This document shows, piece by piece, positions 1 through 10,582 of a stretch of 64,000 nt of DNA; within the stretch, counting starts at the first letter, position 1, and each line of letters starts with the position of its first letter. The position numbers were made by a program, and so were the translations under genes. The stretch is taken from NCBI GenBank assembly GCA_017434455.1, contig JAFRFG010000054.1, forward strand, positions 124,001-188,000, read 5' to 3'. The DNA comes from Thermoguttaceae bacterium. Lineage in GTDB: Bacteria; Planctomycetota; Planctomycetia; Pirellulales; Thermoguttaceae. Under the pieces are notes generated by a model, which searched no databases, had not been told where the DNA came from, and saw only the letters and a program-made list of their open reading frames with translations.

Positions 1-928
1 CGATCGCGTCCCCCTGATTCGCCGCCTTTTTGAACCAAAAGACGGCTTTGTCCGCATCGCGTTTGACCCCTTCCCCATTGCTGTAGCAGATGGCCAAAAG
101 CCGCTGCGCCGCGGCCTCCCCCTGTTTGGCCGCGCGGGTAAACCACGAAACGGCCTCTTTGTTGCTCTGCTTGACCCCGTCACCGCAGAACAGGCAAAAA
201 CCGAGACTATACTGCGCCGCGGCATACCCACGCTCGGCGCTGGCCCGAAAACAACGAACCGCTTGTGTCGTGTCCTGAGCGACCCCCTCGCCGTTGGCGT
301 AACAGACTCCCAAGTTGAAGAGGGCCGGCGGGTAATCCTGATCGGCGCTTTTCGCGAACCATTTGGCGGCTTCGCTGAGGTCGCGCGCGACCCCCTCCCC
401 CATTTGGTAGCAGATACCGATATTATTCTGTGCCTCGGCATTGTTCTGTTTGGCCGCGGCGCGGAACCATTTCAGCGCCTGGATATCGTCTTGGGCAACG
501 CCATAGCCATAGGAATAGCAAAGCCCCATATTGCTCTGCGCCTCGGAATCTCCCTGCTCGGCCGCCTCTTTGAAATATTTCGCGGCCTTCGTTAAATCGA
601 CGGAAACACCGTAACCGTTCAGGTAACAGATCCCCAGCATCCGCCGCGCCTGGGAACTGCCGTTTTTTACCGCGGCGCGGAACCACTTAACCCCCTCGGC
701 CTCATCGCGCGGGAGCCCTTTGCCGTTCATCGCGCACAGCCCCAGGTAATACTGTGCCTCGGGGTTGTTCTGCTTCGCGGCGGCGCGAAACCAACGGATC
801 GCCTCGGTATCGCTTTGTTCCACCCCATTGCCCTCGGCGTAATAAGTCCCCAGGGTCTTCTGCGCTTCGGGGTCACCACTTTCGGCCAAAGCGCGGCACG
901 CGCTGAATTTTTTCGCGGAAACAGCCAT
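1..928 (-). CDS. Sel1-repeat (TPR-like) protein, 3' end beyond the left edge
   Basis: The minus strand is open from the ATG at 928 to the window edge, giving 309 codons with no stop, so the C-terminus is missing. The translation is an uninterrupted series of about eight 36-residue Sel1-like repeats; each has an AQ..LG.CY-type first helix, a G.GV turn and an A..WF..AA second helix. Sel1 repeats are TPR-like solenoids that serve as protein-interaction scaffolds. The N-terminus (MAVSAKKFSAC) lacks a signal peptide, so the protein is probably cytoplasmic. A strong GGAGGAG ribosome site lies just upstream of the ATG. The partner is unknown. Confidence 0.85.
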   Translation of the reverse strand, partial: MAVSAKKFSACRALAESGDPEAQKTLGTYYAEGNGVEQSDTEAIRWFRAAAKQNNPEAQYYLGLCAMNGKGLPRDEAEGVKWFRAAVKNGSSQARRMLGICYLNGYGVSVDLTKAAKYFKEAAEQGDSEAQSNMGLCYSYGYGVAQDDIQALKWFRAAAKQNNAEAQNNIGICYQMGEGVARDLSEAAKWFAKSADQDYPPALFNLGVCYANGEGVAQDTTQAVRCFRASAERGYAAAQYSLGFCLFCGDGVKQSNKEAVSWFTRAAKQGEAAAQRLLAICYSNGEGVKRDADKAVFWFKKAANQGDAI

Positions 929-974
929 GAATTCTCCTCCGGTGAGGGCTTTGATGACAGACAAAAAGCAGCCG

Positions 975-1000
975 CACACGGCTTCGAACCAAGCCGTGTG
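975..1000 (-). other. Perfect 10-bp stem-loop in the leader of the Sel1 gene
   Basis: CACACGGCTT (975-984) pairs exactly with AAGCCGTGTG (991-1000) around a six-base loop. Read on the minus strand, a CTTTTTG run follows about eight bases after the stem, inside the presumed 5' leader of the Sel1 gene. It may be an attenuator-like or stabilising structure; the offset of the T-run makes it a poor standard terminator. Confidence 0.5.
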
Positions 1001-1025
1001 TGGGAACAACACGCTCCCCTCCCCT

Positions 1026-1053
1026 ATTGTTCCGATAATCCGAAGGAAGTCAA
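1026..1053 (-). promoter_or_regulatory. Candidate promoter for the Sel1 gene
   Basis: On the minus strand TTGACT (1053-1048) is followed after 16 bases by AACAAT (1031-1026). This would start transcription near 1019 and leave a leader of about 90 bases containing the 975-1000 stem-loop. Motif match only. Confidence 0.35.
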
Positions 1054-1141
1054 GTTTTATACCCGGCCGGCACGGGGGAAATTTCCCTCAAAGGGGTACT
1101 TTTCCCCCCGCGCCGGCGGCAGCCAAGGATTGCCCTACCGG

Positions 1142-1169
1142 TTGAAAAATCCCCCTGTCAAAGTAGAAT
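1142..1169 (+). promoter_or_regulatory. Candidate promoter for typA
   Basis: TTGAAA (1142-1147), a 16-base spacer and TAGAAT (1164-1169) lie about 80 bases before the typA start. The 322-base gap 929-1250 otherwise holds only the Sel1 leader, its hairpin and these two divergent promoters; I see no extra gene there. Confidence 0.4.
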
Positions 1170-1250
1170 AAACGGCTCCCTTGTTGTGGAGGAAGCCCCG
1201 CTTTATCACCGTCCATCGCGCCTTCACCCCCCGGCCGTGAAGGAAATACC

Positions 1251-3077
<1,827 letters not shown>

Positions 3078-3103
3078 CGCTTGGGGAGCGAGGGGCTTTG
3101 GGA

Positions 3104-3132
3104 TTTACCCCAAGTCCCCGATCGTGTATAAT
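3104..3132 (+). promoter_or_regulatory. Promoter of the DUF362/polyferredoxin cluster
   Basis: TTTACC (3104-3109), 17 bases, TATAAT (3127-3132). The expected start near 3139 leaves a leader of about 60 bases before the ATG at 3200. The -10 is a perfect match and the -35 is partial. Confidence 0.55.
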
Positions 3133-3199
3133 AAGTGCAGTGTGTTGACCTTAGGTACGAAACAATTAACACGTTTTTCAAAGAGGTTTCACCAATCCG

Positions 3200-4123
3200 A
3201 TGGATCGCAAAGAATTTCTGAAAACGATGGCGGCTTCAGGGATCGCCGCCGGTATCGGTTCGTTCGGGAGCGCTTCGGCCGACGAAGCCAAGGCGTCTCT
3301 TCCGCAAGACCTCGTCGCCGTGATGGGAGGGGATCCCGTGGAGATGTTCCGCAAGGGGATCGAGCTTTTCGGCGGAATGGGGGCCTTTGTCAAGAAGGGG
3401 CAAAAGATCGTCATTAAGCCGAATATCGCCTGGGATAAAACCCCGGAACTGGCCGCCAACACCAACCCCGATCTGGTGGCCGAGATCGTCCGCCAGGCGC
3501 TGGAGGCGGGTGCCGCCGAGGTTCAAGTTTTTGACCATACCTGCGACGAGTGGCGCAAGTCCTACAAGAGCAGCGGAATCGAGGAAGCCGCCCGCAAGGC
3601 CGGCGCGAAGGTGCTTCAGGCCGACCAAGAGAGCGACTTCACCGAAGTAACGCTCCCCAAGGCCAAAAATCTCAAAAGCGCGCTGATCCACAAGTCCCTC
3701 CTGGAATGTGACGCCTGGATCAATGTCCCGGTTCTGAAAAATCACCGCGGCGCCCAGCTGACGGCCGCGATGAAGAACCTGATGGGTATCGTGTGGGATC
3801 GGCAGGCGTTCCACCGCAACAACTTGAACCAGTGCATCGCCGACATCTGCGGATGGGAAAAAGGCCCGATTCTCAATATCGTCGACGCCTACCGTGTCGT
3901 CAAGACCAACGGCCCGCGCGGTGTCGGCGCCGGTGACGTCGTCATGCCGAAGGGGCTTTTTATCTCCCCCGATATCGTCGCCGTCGATACGGCCGCGACC
4001 AAGTTCTTCGCTCAATTCGCGGACATTTCGGTCGATTCGGTTCCCTACCTGGCCATCGCCGAGAAGATGGGATTCGGCACCACGGCGATCGATAAGCTCC
4101 GGGTTCAGAGGGTTAAAATCTAG
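3200..4123 (+). CDS. DUF362-domain protein with Tat-like export signal
   Basis: This 307-residue protein matches the DUF362 family, which often accompanies or is fused to 4Fe-4S ferredoxin domains; its activity is not established. The N-terminus (DRKEFLKTM then a small-residue hydrophobic stretch ending near GSASA) resembles a Tat signal with one arginine of the pair replaced by lysine. Recognisable DUF362 blocks are KPNIAW (about residues 73-78), VFDHTC, WINVPVLKNHR and TAAMKNLMG. Unlike many homologues it has no CxxCxxC motif of its own, but the next two genes supply polyferredoxins. It is first in a three-gene cluster whose second gene follows 159 bases later beyond a strong hairpin. Confidence 0.8.
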   Translation: MDRKEFLKTMAASGIAAGIGSFGSASADEAKASLPQDLVAVMGGDPVEMFRKGIELFGGMGAFVKKGQKIVIKPNIAWDKTPELAANTNPDLVAEIVRQALEAGAAEVQVFDHTCDEWRKSYKSSGIEEAARKAGAKVLQADQESDFTEVTLPKAKNLKSALIHKSLLECDAWINVPVLKNHRGAQLTAAMKNLMGIVWDRQAFHRNNLNQCIADICGWEKGPILNIVDAYRVVKTNGPRGVGAGDVVMPKGLFISPDIVAVDTAATKFFAQFADISVDSVPYLAIAEKMGFGTTAIDKLRVQRVKI

Positions 4124-4137
4124 CGTTTCTCCCCCAA

Positions 4138-4180
4138 GCGGGGCATTTCCTGCCGCCCGGCAGGGTCTGCCCCGCTTTTT
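4138..4180 (+). terminator. Strong intrinsic terminator or attenuator after the DUF362 gene
   Basis: GCGGGGCA (4138-4145) pairs with TGCCCCGC (4168-4175), with an inner CCTGCC/GGCAGG stem, followed by five Ts. It sits between the DUF362 gene and the NapH-like gene, so it may attenuate read-through within the cluster. Confidence 0.8.
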
Positions 4181-4282
4181 GACCTTAGGACAAGAAGTCC
4201 CCATCAAGGTTGTTTTGCCCCAAGACGTTTTCGCTCTTAGGGTATTTCTCACAAGGATCATTTTTCCCGGTCGTTACTCCCT

Positions 4283-5647
4283 ATGTTTCTCCGCTGGATA
4301 CGAAACGTTCTGGCCGTGGCCGCCTTTGTTATCCTATTGGCGATCACGTTCGAACCCCATGGCGTCACAGCCCAGAAGTTCCACTACCTCGTCGACTATC
4401 AGCTTATCACGGCCCTGGCGGCGCGCGCGTTTGCCATTGTCGCGATAATCTTAGTCGTGACGCTTCTGTTCGGACGAATCTACTGCTCGATTCTCTGCCC
4501 GCTGGGGATTCTTCAAGATATTCTCTCGAAACTCGGCAGAATGACGCTGCGCCGAGGGAATCACTACCACAAGGGGCGTCCGGTTCTGCGACTGACACTC
4601 TTCCTTGTCCTGGGAGCCGCCGCTTTTTATGCCGTTTATCACGATCAGGAGAGGTGGCTGAACTGGCTCAATCCGTTCGAGATTTTCGAGAATATCTCGG
4701 TCCACTGCTTCGCCCCGATTTGGAATTACGTTCGGCGGGTATTCTCGTTTAGCCCCATCCCCGAAAGCCAGATGAATATCCTCGAGATCATGGGGGGCGC
4801 GATGGTCGCGGGACTTTCGCTCGCGGTCATCGGGGGGCTGGCGTTTCGATTTGGACGGGTCTTCTGCAATGTCGTCTGTCCCGTGGGAACGGCACTGAGT
4901 TTCTTCTCCCGGTTTTCCCTTTTCCGCGTCTGGATCGATCGTTCGGAATGTGTCTCGTGCGGGCGCTGTTCGGCGCTTTGCAAAGCGCACTGCATCGATC
5001 TGCGGCATAAAAAGGTCGAAGTCGATCGCTGTGTCGGGTGCATGGACTGCTTAGCCAACTGCCCCAAAGACTCGATCCATTACCGCCCCTTCTTTCTCCA
5101 TCACGAGACCTCTCGCGTGTTGGAAATCAACAAGTCCGACACCCCATCCAAATCAAAATCCGCTTCCGCTTCCGCGGCGGTTTCTCAGGATTCTTCCGCT
5201 TCCTCGGAGAACTCCTCTTCCCGCCGGTCCCATCACAGCGAGGCCGACTCCGCTGCTCGGGGGCAACACCATCATCACTCCCACCATCATTCCCATCGGC
5301 ATTCCCCCTCGCAGGGCGATTCCGCAAGTCACAGAAGGGGGAACGACATCCTCGCGGGACTGTCTCCTCAAGAGCGCCAGCGTGTGATGCTGCGCCAGCA
5401 AGCGAGACATCGCCAGAAGAAGATTGAAGCGCTTCTTCCCCCCGAAGAGCAGGAGAATCTTCGCCGAAAACGGGAAGAGCGCCGAAAGCGCCGCCGTGAA
5501 TACGAGCTTCTTCGAGAGCAGCTGCGAATCCGGCTGGCCGAGGAAGAATCGAAAGAAATTCACAGCGATGATTCCGCTTCCGATTCGACCGATGTTCCCA
5601 AGGCGGAACAGCAGCCGCCGAAAGACGATCGTTCGGAACAGCAATAA
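4283..5647 (+). CDS. NapH/NosR-type membrane polyferredoxin with Ser/His-rich charged tail
   Basis: 454 residues. The first 210 hold about five membrane segments and two CxxxCP motifs (C68/C72 and C195/C199), as in NapH, NosR and related quinol-linked membrane ferredoxins. Two 4Fe-4S motifs follow: C223-C226-C229-C233 and C250-C253-C256-C260. Such proteins pass electrons between the quinone pool and exported or cytoplasmic Fe-S partners. From about residue 285 the family homology ends and an unusual 170-residue tail begins: a Ser/Ala-rich stretch, a His-rich block (329-340 is mostly H and S) and a highly charged Arg/Glu helix likely to form a coiled coil. The next gene encodes an exported ferredoxin, so the two probably act together. 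The terminal electron donor or acceptor is unknown. Confidence 0.85.
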   Translation: MFLRWIRNVLAVAAFVILLAITFEPHGVTAQKFHYLVDYQLITALAARAFAIVAIILVVTLLFGRIYCSILCPLGILQDILSKLGRMTLRRGNHYHKGRPVLRLTLFLVLGAAAFYAVYHDQERWLNWLNPFEIFENISVHCFAPIWNYVRRVFSFSPIPESQMNILEIMGGAMVAGLSLAVIGGLAFRFGRVFCNVVCPVGTALSFFSRFSLFRVWIDRSECVSCGRCSALCKAHCIDLRHKKVEVDRCVGCMDCLANCPKDSIHYRPFFLHHETSRVLEINKSDTPSKSKSASASAAVSQDSSASSENSSSRRSHHSEADSAARGQHHHHSHHHSHRHSPSQGDSASHRRGNDILAGLSPQERQRVMLRQQARHRQKKIEALLPPEEQENLRRKREERRKRRREYELLREQLRIRLAEEESKEIHSDDSASDSTDVPKAEQQPPKDDRSEQQ

Positions 5648-5697
5648 ACCCGAAGCAAAAGTCTCCCGTCCATATCCGTCAATAAGGGCACGGCGTT

Positions 5698-6459
5698 ATG
5701 AACTCACCATCCTTGGGATCGTCGCCACTTCACCGTGTAACCAAGCGTTCCTTCCTAGCGCGTCTGGCCGCCCTGACCGTGGGAATAGTGGCTTTCCCCT
5801 TTAAGAAAACAGCGCGGGCCGAGCCAAAATCTCAGGAATCCGAGCCGCAAAAGATTGGGGACATGGAGATTTCCTACGGCGGCAACGTTCCTTATCGGCG
5901 CGAGTTTCCCCTTTCCCCCCCGGGGTCCGAGAGTTTCGCGCACCTAAGCCGCCGCTGTATCGCCTGCCACCTTTGCGTCACCCAGTGCCCTTCCCACGTT
6001 CTGCGTCCTTCCAAAGAGCAGTACTCAGCCGCCGGTTACGGTCAGCCGACGATGGTCTTCGATGTCCATACTTTCTGCAACTACGACTGCACCATCTGCG
6101 GCCAGGTCTGTCCGGCCGGAGCCATTAAACCGATGAGTGTCGAACAGAAGCATCGCACTCAAATCGGGCGGGTCGCCTTCATCAAAGAGAACTGCGTTGT
6201 CGTCACCGACGGAACCAACTGCGGCGCCTGCGCCGAGCACTGCCCAACGCAGGCGGTCCACATGGTCCCTCTGACCGGTTCGCTGACCATCCCCGACACC
6301 AACCCGAGTTTGTGCGTCGGCTGCGGCGCTTGTGAATCGATCTGTCCGGTGCGTCCGTACAGAGCGATCCACGTCGAGGGACTTCCGATCCACAGCGAGG
6401 CGGTCCTTCCCGAGCAGACCAAACAGGAAGAGACCAAACTCGACGATTTCGGCTTTTAA
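5698..6459 (+). CDS. Exported 4Fe-4S ferredoxin, NapG-like, four clusters
   Basis: 253 residues. The N-terminus has TKRSFLARLAAL followed by a hydrophobic run to about residue 36, a Tat-like or uncleaved anchor, placing the domain outside the membrane. Four cysteine sets are visible: C87-C90-C93-C97; C127-C131-C134-C138; C166/C175-C178-C182; and C206-C209-C212-C216. This is the pattern of NapG/MauM-type polyferredoxins, which relay electrons with a NapH-like membrane partner, and that partner is encoded 50 bases upstream. No nap reductase genes are adjacent, so the acceptor differs or is elsewhere. It ends 15 bases from the convergent heparinase-like gene. Confidence 0.85.
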   Translation: MNSPSLGSSPLHRVTKRSFLARLAALTVGIVAFPFKKTARAEPKSQESEPQKIGDMEISYGGNVPYRREFPLSPPGSESFAHLSRRCIACHLCVTQCPSHVLRPSKEQYSAAGYGQPTMVFDVHTFCNYDCTICGQVCPAGAIKPMSVEQKHRTQIGRVAFIKENCVVVTDGTNCGACAEHCPTQAVHMVPLTGSLTIPDTNPSLCVGCGACESICPVRPYRAIHVEGLPIHSEAVLPEQTKQEETKLDDFGF

Positions 6460-6474
6460 GCCGCCGAAGAGAGG

Positions 6475-8469
6475 TTACTCTTTCTCGGTTTCCTGCGCCG
6501 GAACCGGACGGAAGACAAACTCTATCTCCCCGCCGGCGCATTGTGCGGTAAAAGCGATCCGCTGCGGCTTATTGGGGGAGGACGGGTCGTCCTTGGCGAC
6601 CGTCGCCTGGCTTAATTCCAGGGAGAGCGGCTGACCGCCAGCGGTCCCCTTCACCGTCACTTCCACGGCATCGTTCCCCTTGCTGAGCGTACCGACGTAG
6701 ACGCTCTTATCCTCCGAAACGGTCTTGGTCGTCCACTGCGCGAAGGTCACCAGGGGAGACTCGAAGGTCCCCGCTTTTTCCGGCTGGAAAGCGAACCTGT
6801 CGGTCACCGTCACCTCGTTCGGCGAGCCGATATCCGCCCGAGTAAACAAATAGGTCCTGTTCAAGGTTTGCAGTCCCTGTTCGGGATAGGCGCTCGCCAG
6901 ATCGAGCGTTAAGGTATCGGCCTGCGGGGTGAGCGACTTTTCGAGTACCTCGGCTCGAGCTTCTTTTCCGCTGATCTGAAGAGTACCGTTGACCCGCGGC
7001 ACCGAATGGCCGTAGGAATTTAAAAGTTCCCCTTCGTAGCGGCGTGGGCTAAAGGTACGCTTGGTGTAAACTTCCCCGCCCGGATCCACCACCATATAGT
7101 TTTCCCCGAAAAGAATCCCATAGACGCCAATATCGTTGTGGTTGTGGAACTCATTGTTGTTCCCTCCTTTGAAGAAGGCGCACAGCTGGCACGGATCGCA
7201 ATTTCCGGAAGCGTCTTGAGGGGCGCGGCAGATAAGCACCCCCGCGTCGGCGAAATCGGCACGAAGCGGGTCATCCCTATCCTCGGCCGCCGTGTCGACC
7301 ACCGCACCAAGTCCCTCGGGCTGGAAATAATAGGTGACCAACGGTTTGACCGAGAAAGGGATCGGCCGGGCGAGATAATCCTCCTCATACTGACTTAGGC
7401 CCAAACCGAGCCGAACACTCATCAGACCGATCAACCGGCGATCGGGCCGGGCGGTGAGGGCGCAATCGGCGATGGAAGGGAAGAATCCTGGCTTGAGCAT
7501 CGACCGTACCCCAAACAGGGCCGTGCTACGGACTCGGTCGGCGCGATAGAGGTTGACCTCACCGCCGGTGACGCGATAGGCGATCTCGGCTAAGAAGGCA
7601 AATTCCCCGAATCCGTAGTTCCAGTATCCGATCCCCTCGGAACAGTAACCGTCGGGGGTGAATCCGGACATAAAGCGCTCCGTGGCAAAGTGCTCGGCGC
7701 ACGCCAAGAACCACGCTCTTTGACGCAAGTCGCCGCAAAGGGCCAAGGCGGCCATGGCGGTCCCGCAGTGGCACACGGCGTTCCAATTGTTGTCGGTTGT
7801 TATCCACCACATTCCTTGGAACCCTCCTTCCCGAACCGCCTTTTCATACGGATCGAGAACCCGGCGCTGAATCTCGCCGGCCCAAAGGGCGCTGGTCTCT
7901 TCAGAAAGAACCGGCAGCAGCGCCTGGCGAAGAACCGCGAAACTTCCCCCCATCTCCGTAGAGGCAAGATCGGCGCTGGTATGAGTACCATCGAAAACCT
8001 TTCCCTGAGGATCATGCGCGGGGAGAACCCAGCTCGGGTAAGCGCACATATCACGCAGCGCCTCTTCCAGCGCCGGGAGAAATCTCCCCTTCGCCTCCAG
8101 CAGTTCGGCGAACGCCAAGGTATAAATCCGCTGGCGCCGAATGGTTAAAAGCCCCTGGGCGTTGGATCGGTTCCCGTTGACGAAATACTCTTTGTAGACA
8201 TCTTCCGGGCAGTCGGTAATCGGTCCCTCCAAACACTTCTGGGCCTCCTTGATCTCCCGCTCTCCCTGTTTGGTCGCACGCAGCGCTTCCCAGCTGCCGC
8301 GCTCGGTAATTGGGGGAATCAGGGGAGTATCACAGCGCTCCAGCGCCGCGGCGATCTCCCCGGCGCGCTGATCGATGGCGGCCAGATCACACAGCGGTTC
8401 CCCCGCCGAAAGGGTGGTCCAAACGACCGTCGCCGCCAGGACAGACAACAACAGACAAAGACGTTTCAT
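6475..8469 (-). CDS. Secreted heparinase II/III-like polysaccharide lyase, copy 1
   Basis: 664 residues with a clear Sec signal (MKRLCLLLSVLAATVVW to about SAG). An alpha-helical N-terminal half (alpha/alpha toroid) is followed by the beta-rich heparinase II/III C-terminal domain. Family hallmarks are visible: GGNNNEFHNHND (HNHND at 442-446), VVDPGGEVYT and NSYGHSVPRVNG. These lyases cut acidic glycans such as heparin-like, alginate or ulvan-type polymers by beta-elimination; the substrate here cannot be assigned. It has an AGGAGGA ribosome site. It is the last of three tandem paralogues in one minus-strand array and is separated by 51 bases from copy 2. Confidence 0.85.
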   Translation of the reverse strand: MKRLCLLLSVLAATVVWTTLSAGEPLCDLAAIDQRAGEIAAALERCDTPLIPPITERGSWEALRATKQGEREIKEAQKCLEGPITDCPEDVYKEYFVNGNRSNAQGLLTIRRQRIYTLAFAELLEAKGRFLPALEEALRDMCAYPSWVLPAHDPQGKVFDGTHTSADLASTEMGGSFAVLRQALLPVLSEETSALWAGEIQRRVLDPYEKAVREGGFQGMWWITTDNNWNAVCHCGTAMAALALCGDLRQRAWFLACAEHFATERFMSGFTPDGYCSEGIGYWNYGFGEFAFLAEIAYRVTGGEVNLYRADRVRSTALFGVRSMLKPGFFPSIADCALTARPDRRLIGLMSVRLGLGLSQYEEDYLARPIPFSVKPLVTYYFQPEGLGAVVDTAAEDRDDPLRADFADAGVLICRAPQDASGNCDPCQLCAFFKGGNNNEFHNHNDIGVYGILFGENYMVVDPGGEVYTKRTFSPRRYEGELLNSYGHSVPRVNGTLQISGKEARAEVLEKSLTPQADTLTLDLASAYPEQGLQTLNRTYLFTRADIGSPNEVTVTDRFAFQPEKAGTFESPLVTFAQWTTKTVSEDKSVYVGTLSKGNDAVEVTVKGTAGGQPLSLELSQATVAKDDPSSPNKPQRIAFTAQCAGGEIEFVFRPVPAQETEKE

Positions 8470-8520
8470 CGCGTACGTTCCTCCTCATGTATGGTTAGGT
8501 TATCGCAACTTGTGTAATGT

Positions 8521-10530
8521 TTACTTCTCGGTGTTTTCCGCCAAAACGGGGCGGAAGACAAACTCGATCTGCCCGCCGGCGCACCGGGCGGTAAAAGCGA
8601 TCCGCTGCGGCTTATCGGGGGCGGACGGGTCGTCCCGGGCGACCGTCGTCCGGCTCATTTCCAAGGGAAGCGGCCGACCGCCAGCGGTCCCCCTCACCGT
8701 CACTTCCACGGCATCGTCTCCTTCGCGGAGCGTCCCGGTATAGACACTCTTATCCTCCGAAACAATCTTGGTCGTCCACCGCGCGAAGGTCACCAGGGGA
8801 GACTCAAAGGTCCCCGCTTTTTCCGGCTCGAAAACAAACCTGTCGCTCACCGTCACCTCGTTCGGCGAGCCGATCTCCGCGCGGGTAAACAAGTAGGTGC
8901 GGCTCAATGTTTGCAGTCCCTGTTCGGGATAGGCGCTCGCCAGATCGATCGTTAAGGTATCGGCCTGCGGGGTGAGCGATTTTTCAAGTACCACCGCCCG
9001 AGCTTCTTTCCCACTGATCTGAAGGGTACCGTTGACCCGCGGCACCGAATGGCCGTAGGAGTTTAAAAGCTCCCCTTCAAAGCGGCGCGGACTAAAGGTG
9101 CGCTGGGTATAAACTTCATCACCCGGATCCACCACCAGATAGTTCTTCCCAAAAAGAATCCCATAGACGCCAAGATCGTTATGGTTGTGGAACTCCGCAT
9201 TATTTCCCCCCTTGAAGAAGGCGCACAGCTGGCACGGGTCGAACTCCCCGGAAGCGTCTTGAGGAGCGCGGCAGATAAGTACCCCCGCATCGGGGAAATC
9301 ACCTCGAAGCGGATCACTGGCATTCTCATCCGTCCCATCGACCGCCGAACCCAGTTCCTCGGGCTGAAAATAATAAACGACCAACAGTTTCGCCGTATCC
9401 AAATAATCCGAACGGAACAGGATCGGCCGACCACGGAATTCCCTTTCGTATTGACTTAGACCCAAACCGAGCCGAACGCTCATCAAACCGATCAATCGCC
9501 GATCGGACTGAGCGGTGACGGAACAATCGGCAATGGAAGGGAAGAACCCTGGTTTAAGCATCGACCGTACCCCATACATCGCGGTGTTGCGGACGCGATC
9601 GGTACGATAGAGGTTGACCTCGCCGCCGGTTTGGCGGCAGGCGATCTCGGCCAAATGGGCAAATTCTCCAAATCCGTAGTTCCAGTAATCGATTCCCTCC
9701 GAACAGTAACCGTCGGGGGTAAATCCGGGCATGAAGTATTTCGTAATAAAGTACTCGGCGCACGCCAAGAACCACGCTTTTTGATAAGAATCGCCGCAAA
9801 GGGCCAACGCGGCTATCGCGGTCCCACCGTGGCAGGCAGAATTCCAATTGTTGGAGCTTGTCATCCACCACATTCCCGGGAAAATCCCCCCCCGAACCGC
9901 CTTTTCATACGGATCGAGAACCCGGCGTTGAATCTCGCTGGCCCAAAGGGCGCTGGTCTCTTCCGAGAGAACCGGCAGCAAGGCCTGGCGAAGAACGGCA
10001 AAACTGGCCCCCAACTCCGTGGAACGAAGGTCGGAATTCATATGGGTACCGTCGAAAACCTTTCCCTGGGGATCATGCGCGGGAAGAACCCAGCTCGGGA
10101 AAGCGCACATATCGCGCAGCGCCTCCTCCAACGCCGCAAGGAAACGCCCTTTCCCCTCCAGAAGCTCGGCGAACGCCAAGGTACAGATCCGCCGGTATCG
10201 AATGTTTAAAAGCTGCTGGGCGTTGGATCGGTTTCCGTTGACGAAAAACTCTTTGTAGACCTCTTCCGGGCAGGGGAGAATCGGCTCCTCCAAACACTTC
10301 AGAGCTTCTTTTATCTCCTGGGCTCCCTGCTCGGTCGCGAGCAGCGCTTCCCAACTGTCTCGTTCGGTAATCGGAGGGAGCAAAGGTACAGCACAGCGCT
10401 CCAGCGCCGCGGCGATCTCCCCGGCGCGCTGATCAATGGCGGTCAGGTCGCACAGCGGCTGCCCCGCCGAAAGAGCGGTCCAAACGACCGTCGCCGCCCA
10501 AAAAGACAACAGCAGACAAAGACGTTTCAT
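8521..10530 (-). CDS. Secreted heparinase II/III-like polysaccharide lyase, copy 2
   Basis: 669 residues, with the same architecture as its neighbours: signal peptide (MKRLCLLLSFWAATVVW), helical N-terminal half with YCSEGIDYWNYGFGEFA, and C-terminal domain with EFHNHNDLGVYG and YGHSVPRVNG. The active-site landmarks are intact, so it is probably active. It has GAGGAAGA before the ATG and lies in a tandem array with 50-base gaps and no terminator, so it is likely co-transcribed from the promoter upstream of copy 3. The 3' end resembles copy 3 more than copy 1, while other segments group differently, suggesting past recombination between copies. Confidence 0.85.
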   Translation of the reverse strand: MKRLCLLLSFWAATVVWTALSAGQPLCDLTAIDQRAGEIAAALERCAVPLLPPITERDSWEALLATEQGAQEIKEALKCLEEPILPCPEEVYKEFFVNGNRSNAQQLLNIRYRRICTLAFAELLEGKGRFLAALEEALRDMCAFPSWVLPAHDPQGKVFDGTHMNSDLRSTELGASFAVLRQALLPVLSEETSALWASEIQRRVLDPYEKAVRGGIFPGMWWMTSSNNWNSACHGGTAIAALALCGDSYQKAWFLACAEYFITKYFMPGFTPDGYCSEGIDYWNYGFGEFAHLAEIACRQTGGEVNLYRTDRVRNTAMYGVRSMLKPGFFPSIADCSVTAQSDRRLIGLMSVRLGLGLSQYEREFRGRPILFRSDYLDTAKLLVVYYFQPEELGSAVDGTDENASDPLRGDFPDAGVLICRAPQDASGEFDPCQLCAFFKGGNNAEFHNHNDLGVYGILFGKNYLVVDPGDEVYTQRTFSPRRFEGELLNSYGHSVPRVNGTLQISGKEARAVVLEKSLTPQADTLTIDLASAYPEQGLQTLSRTYLFTRAEIGSPNEVTVSDRFVFEPEKAGTFESPLVTFARWTTKIVSEDKSVYTGTLREGDDAVEVTVRGTAGGRPLPLEMSRTTVARDDPSAPDKPQRIAFTARCAGGQIEFVFRPVLAENTEK

Positions 10531-10582
10531 CGTTTATATTCTTCCTCGAGTGCGGTTCGATGCTCGACAACTCAGGTCAAGA

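Noticed and set aside
985..1000. GGTTCGAAGCC on the minus strand, resembling a tRNA T-arm
   Set aside because: It is part of a simple 10-bp hairpin; no acceptor, D or anticodon arms can be folded around it.
5251..5320. CATCAT-type repeat
   Set aside because: It lies in frame within the NapH-like gene and encodes its His/Ser-rich tail.
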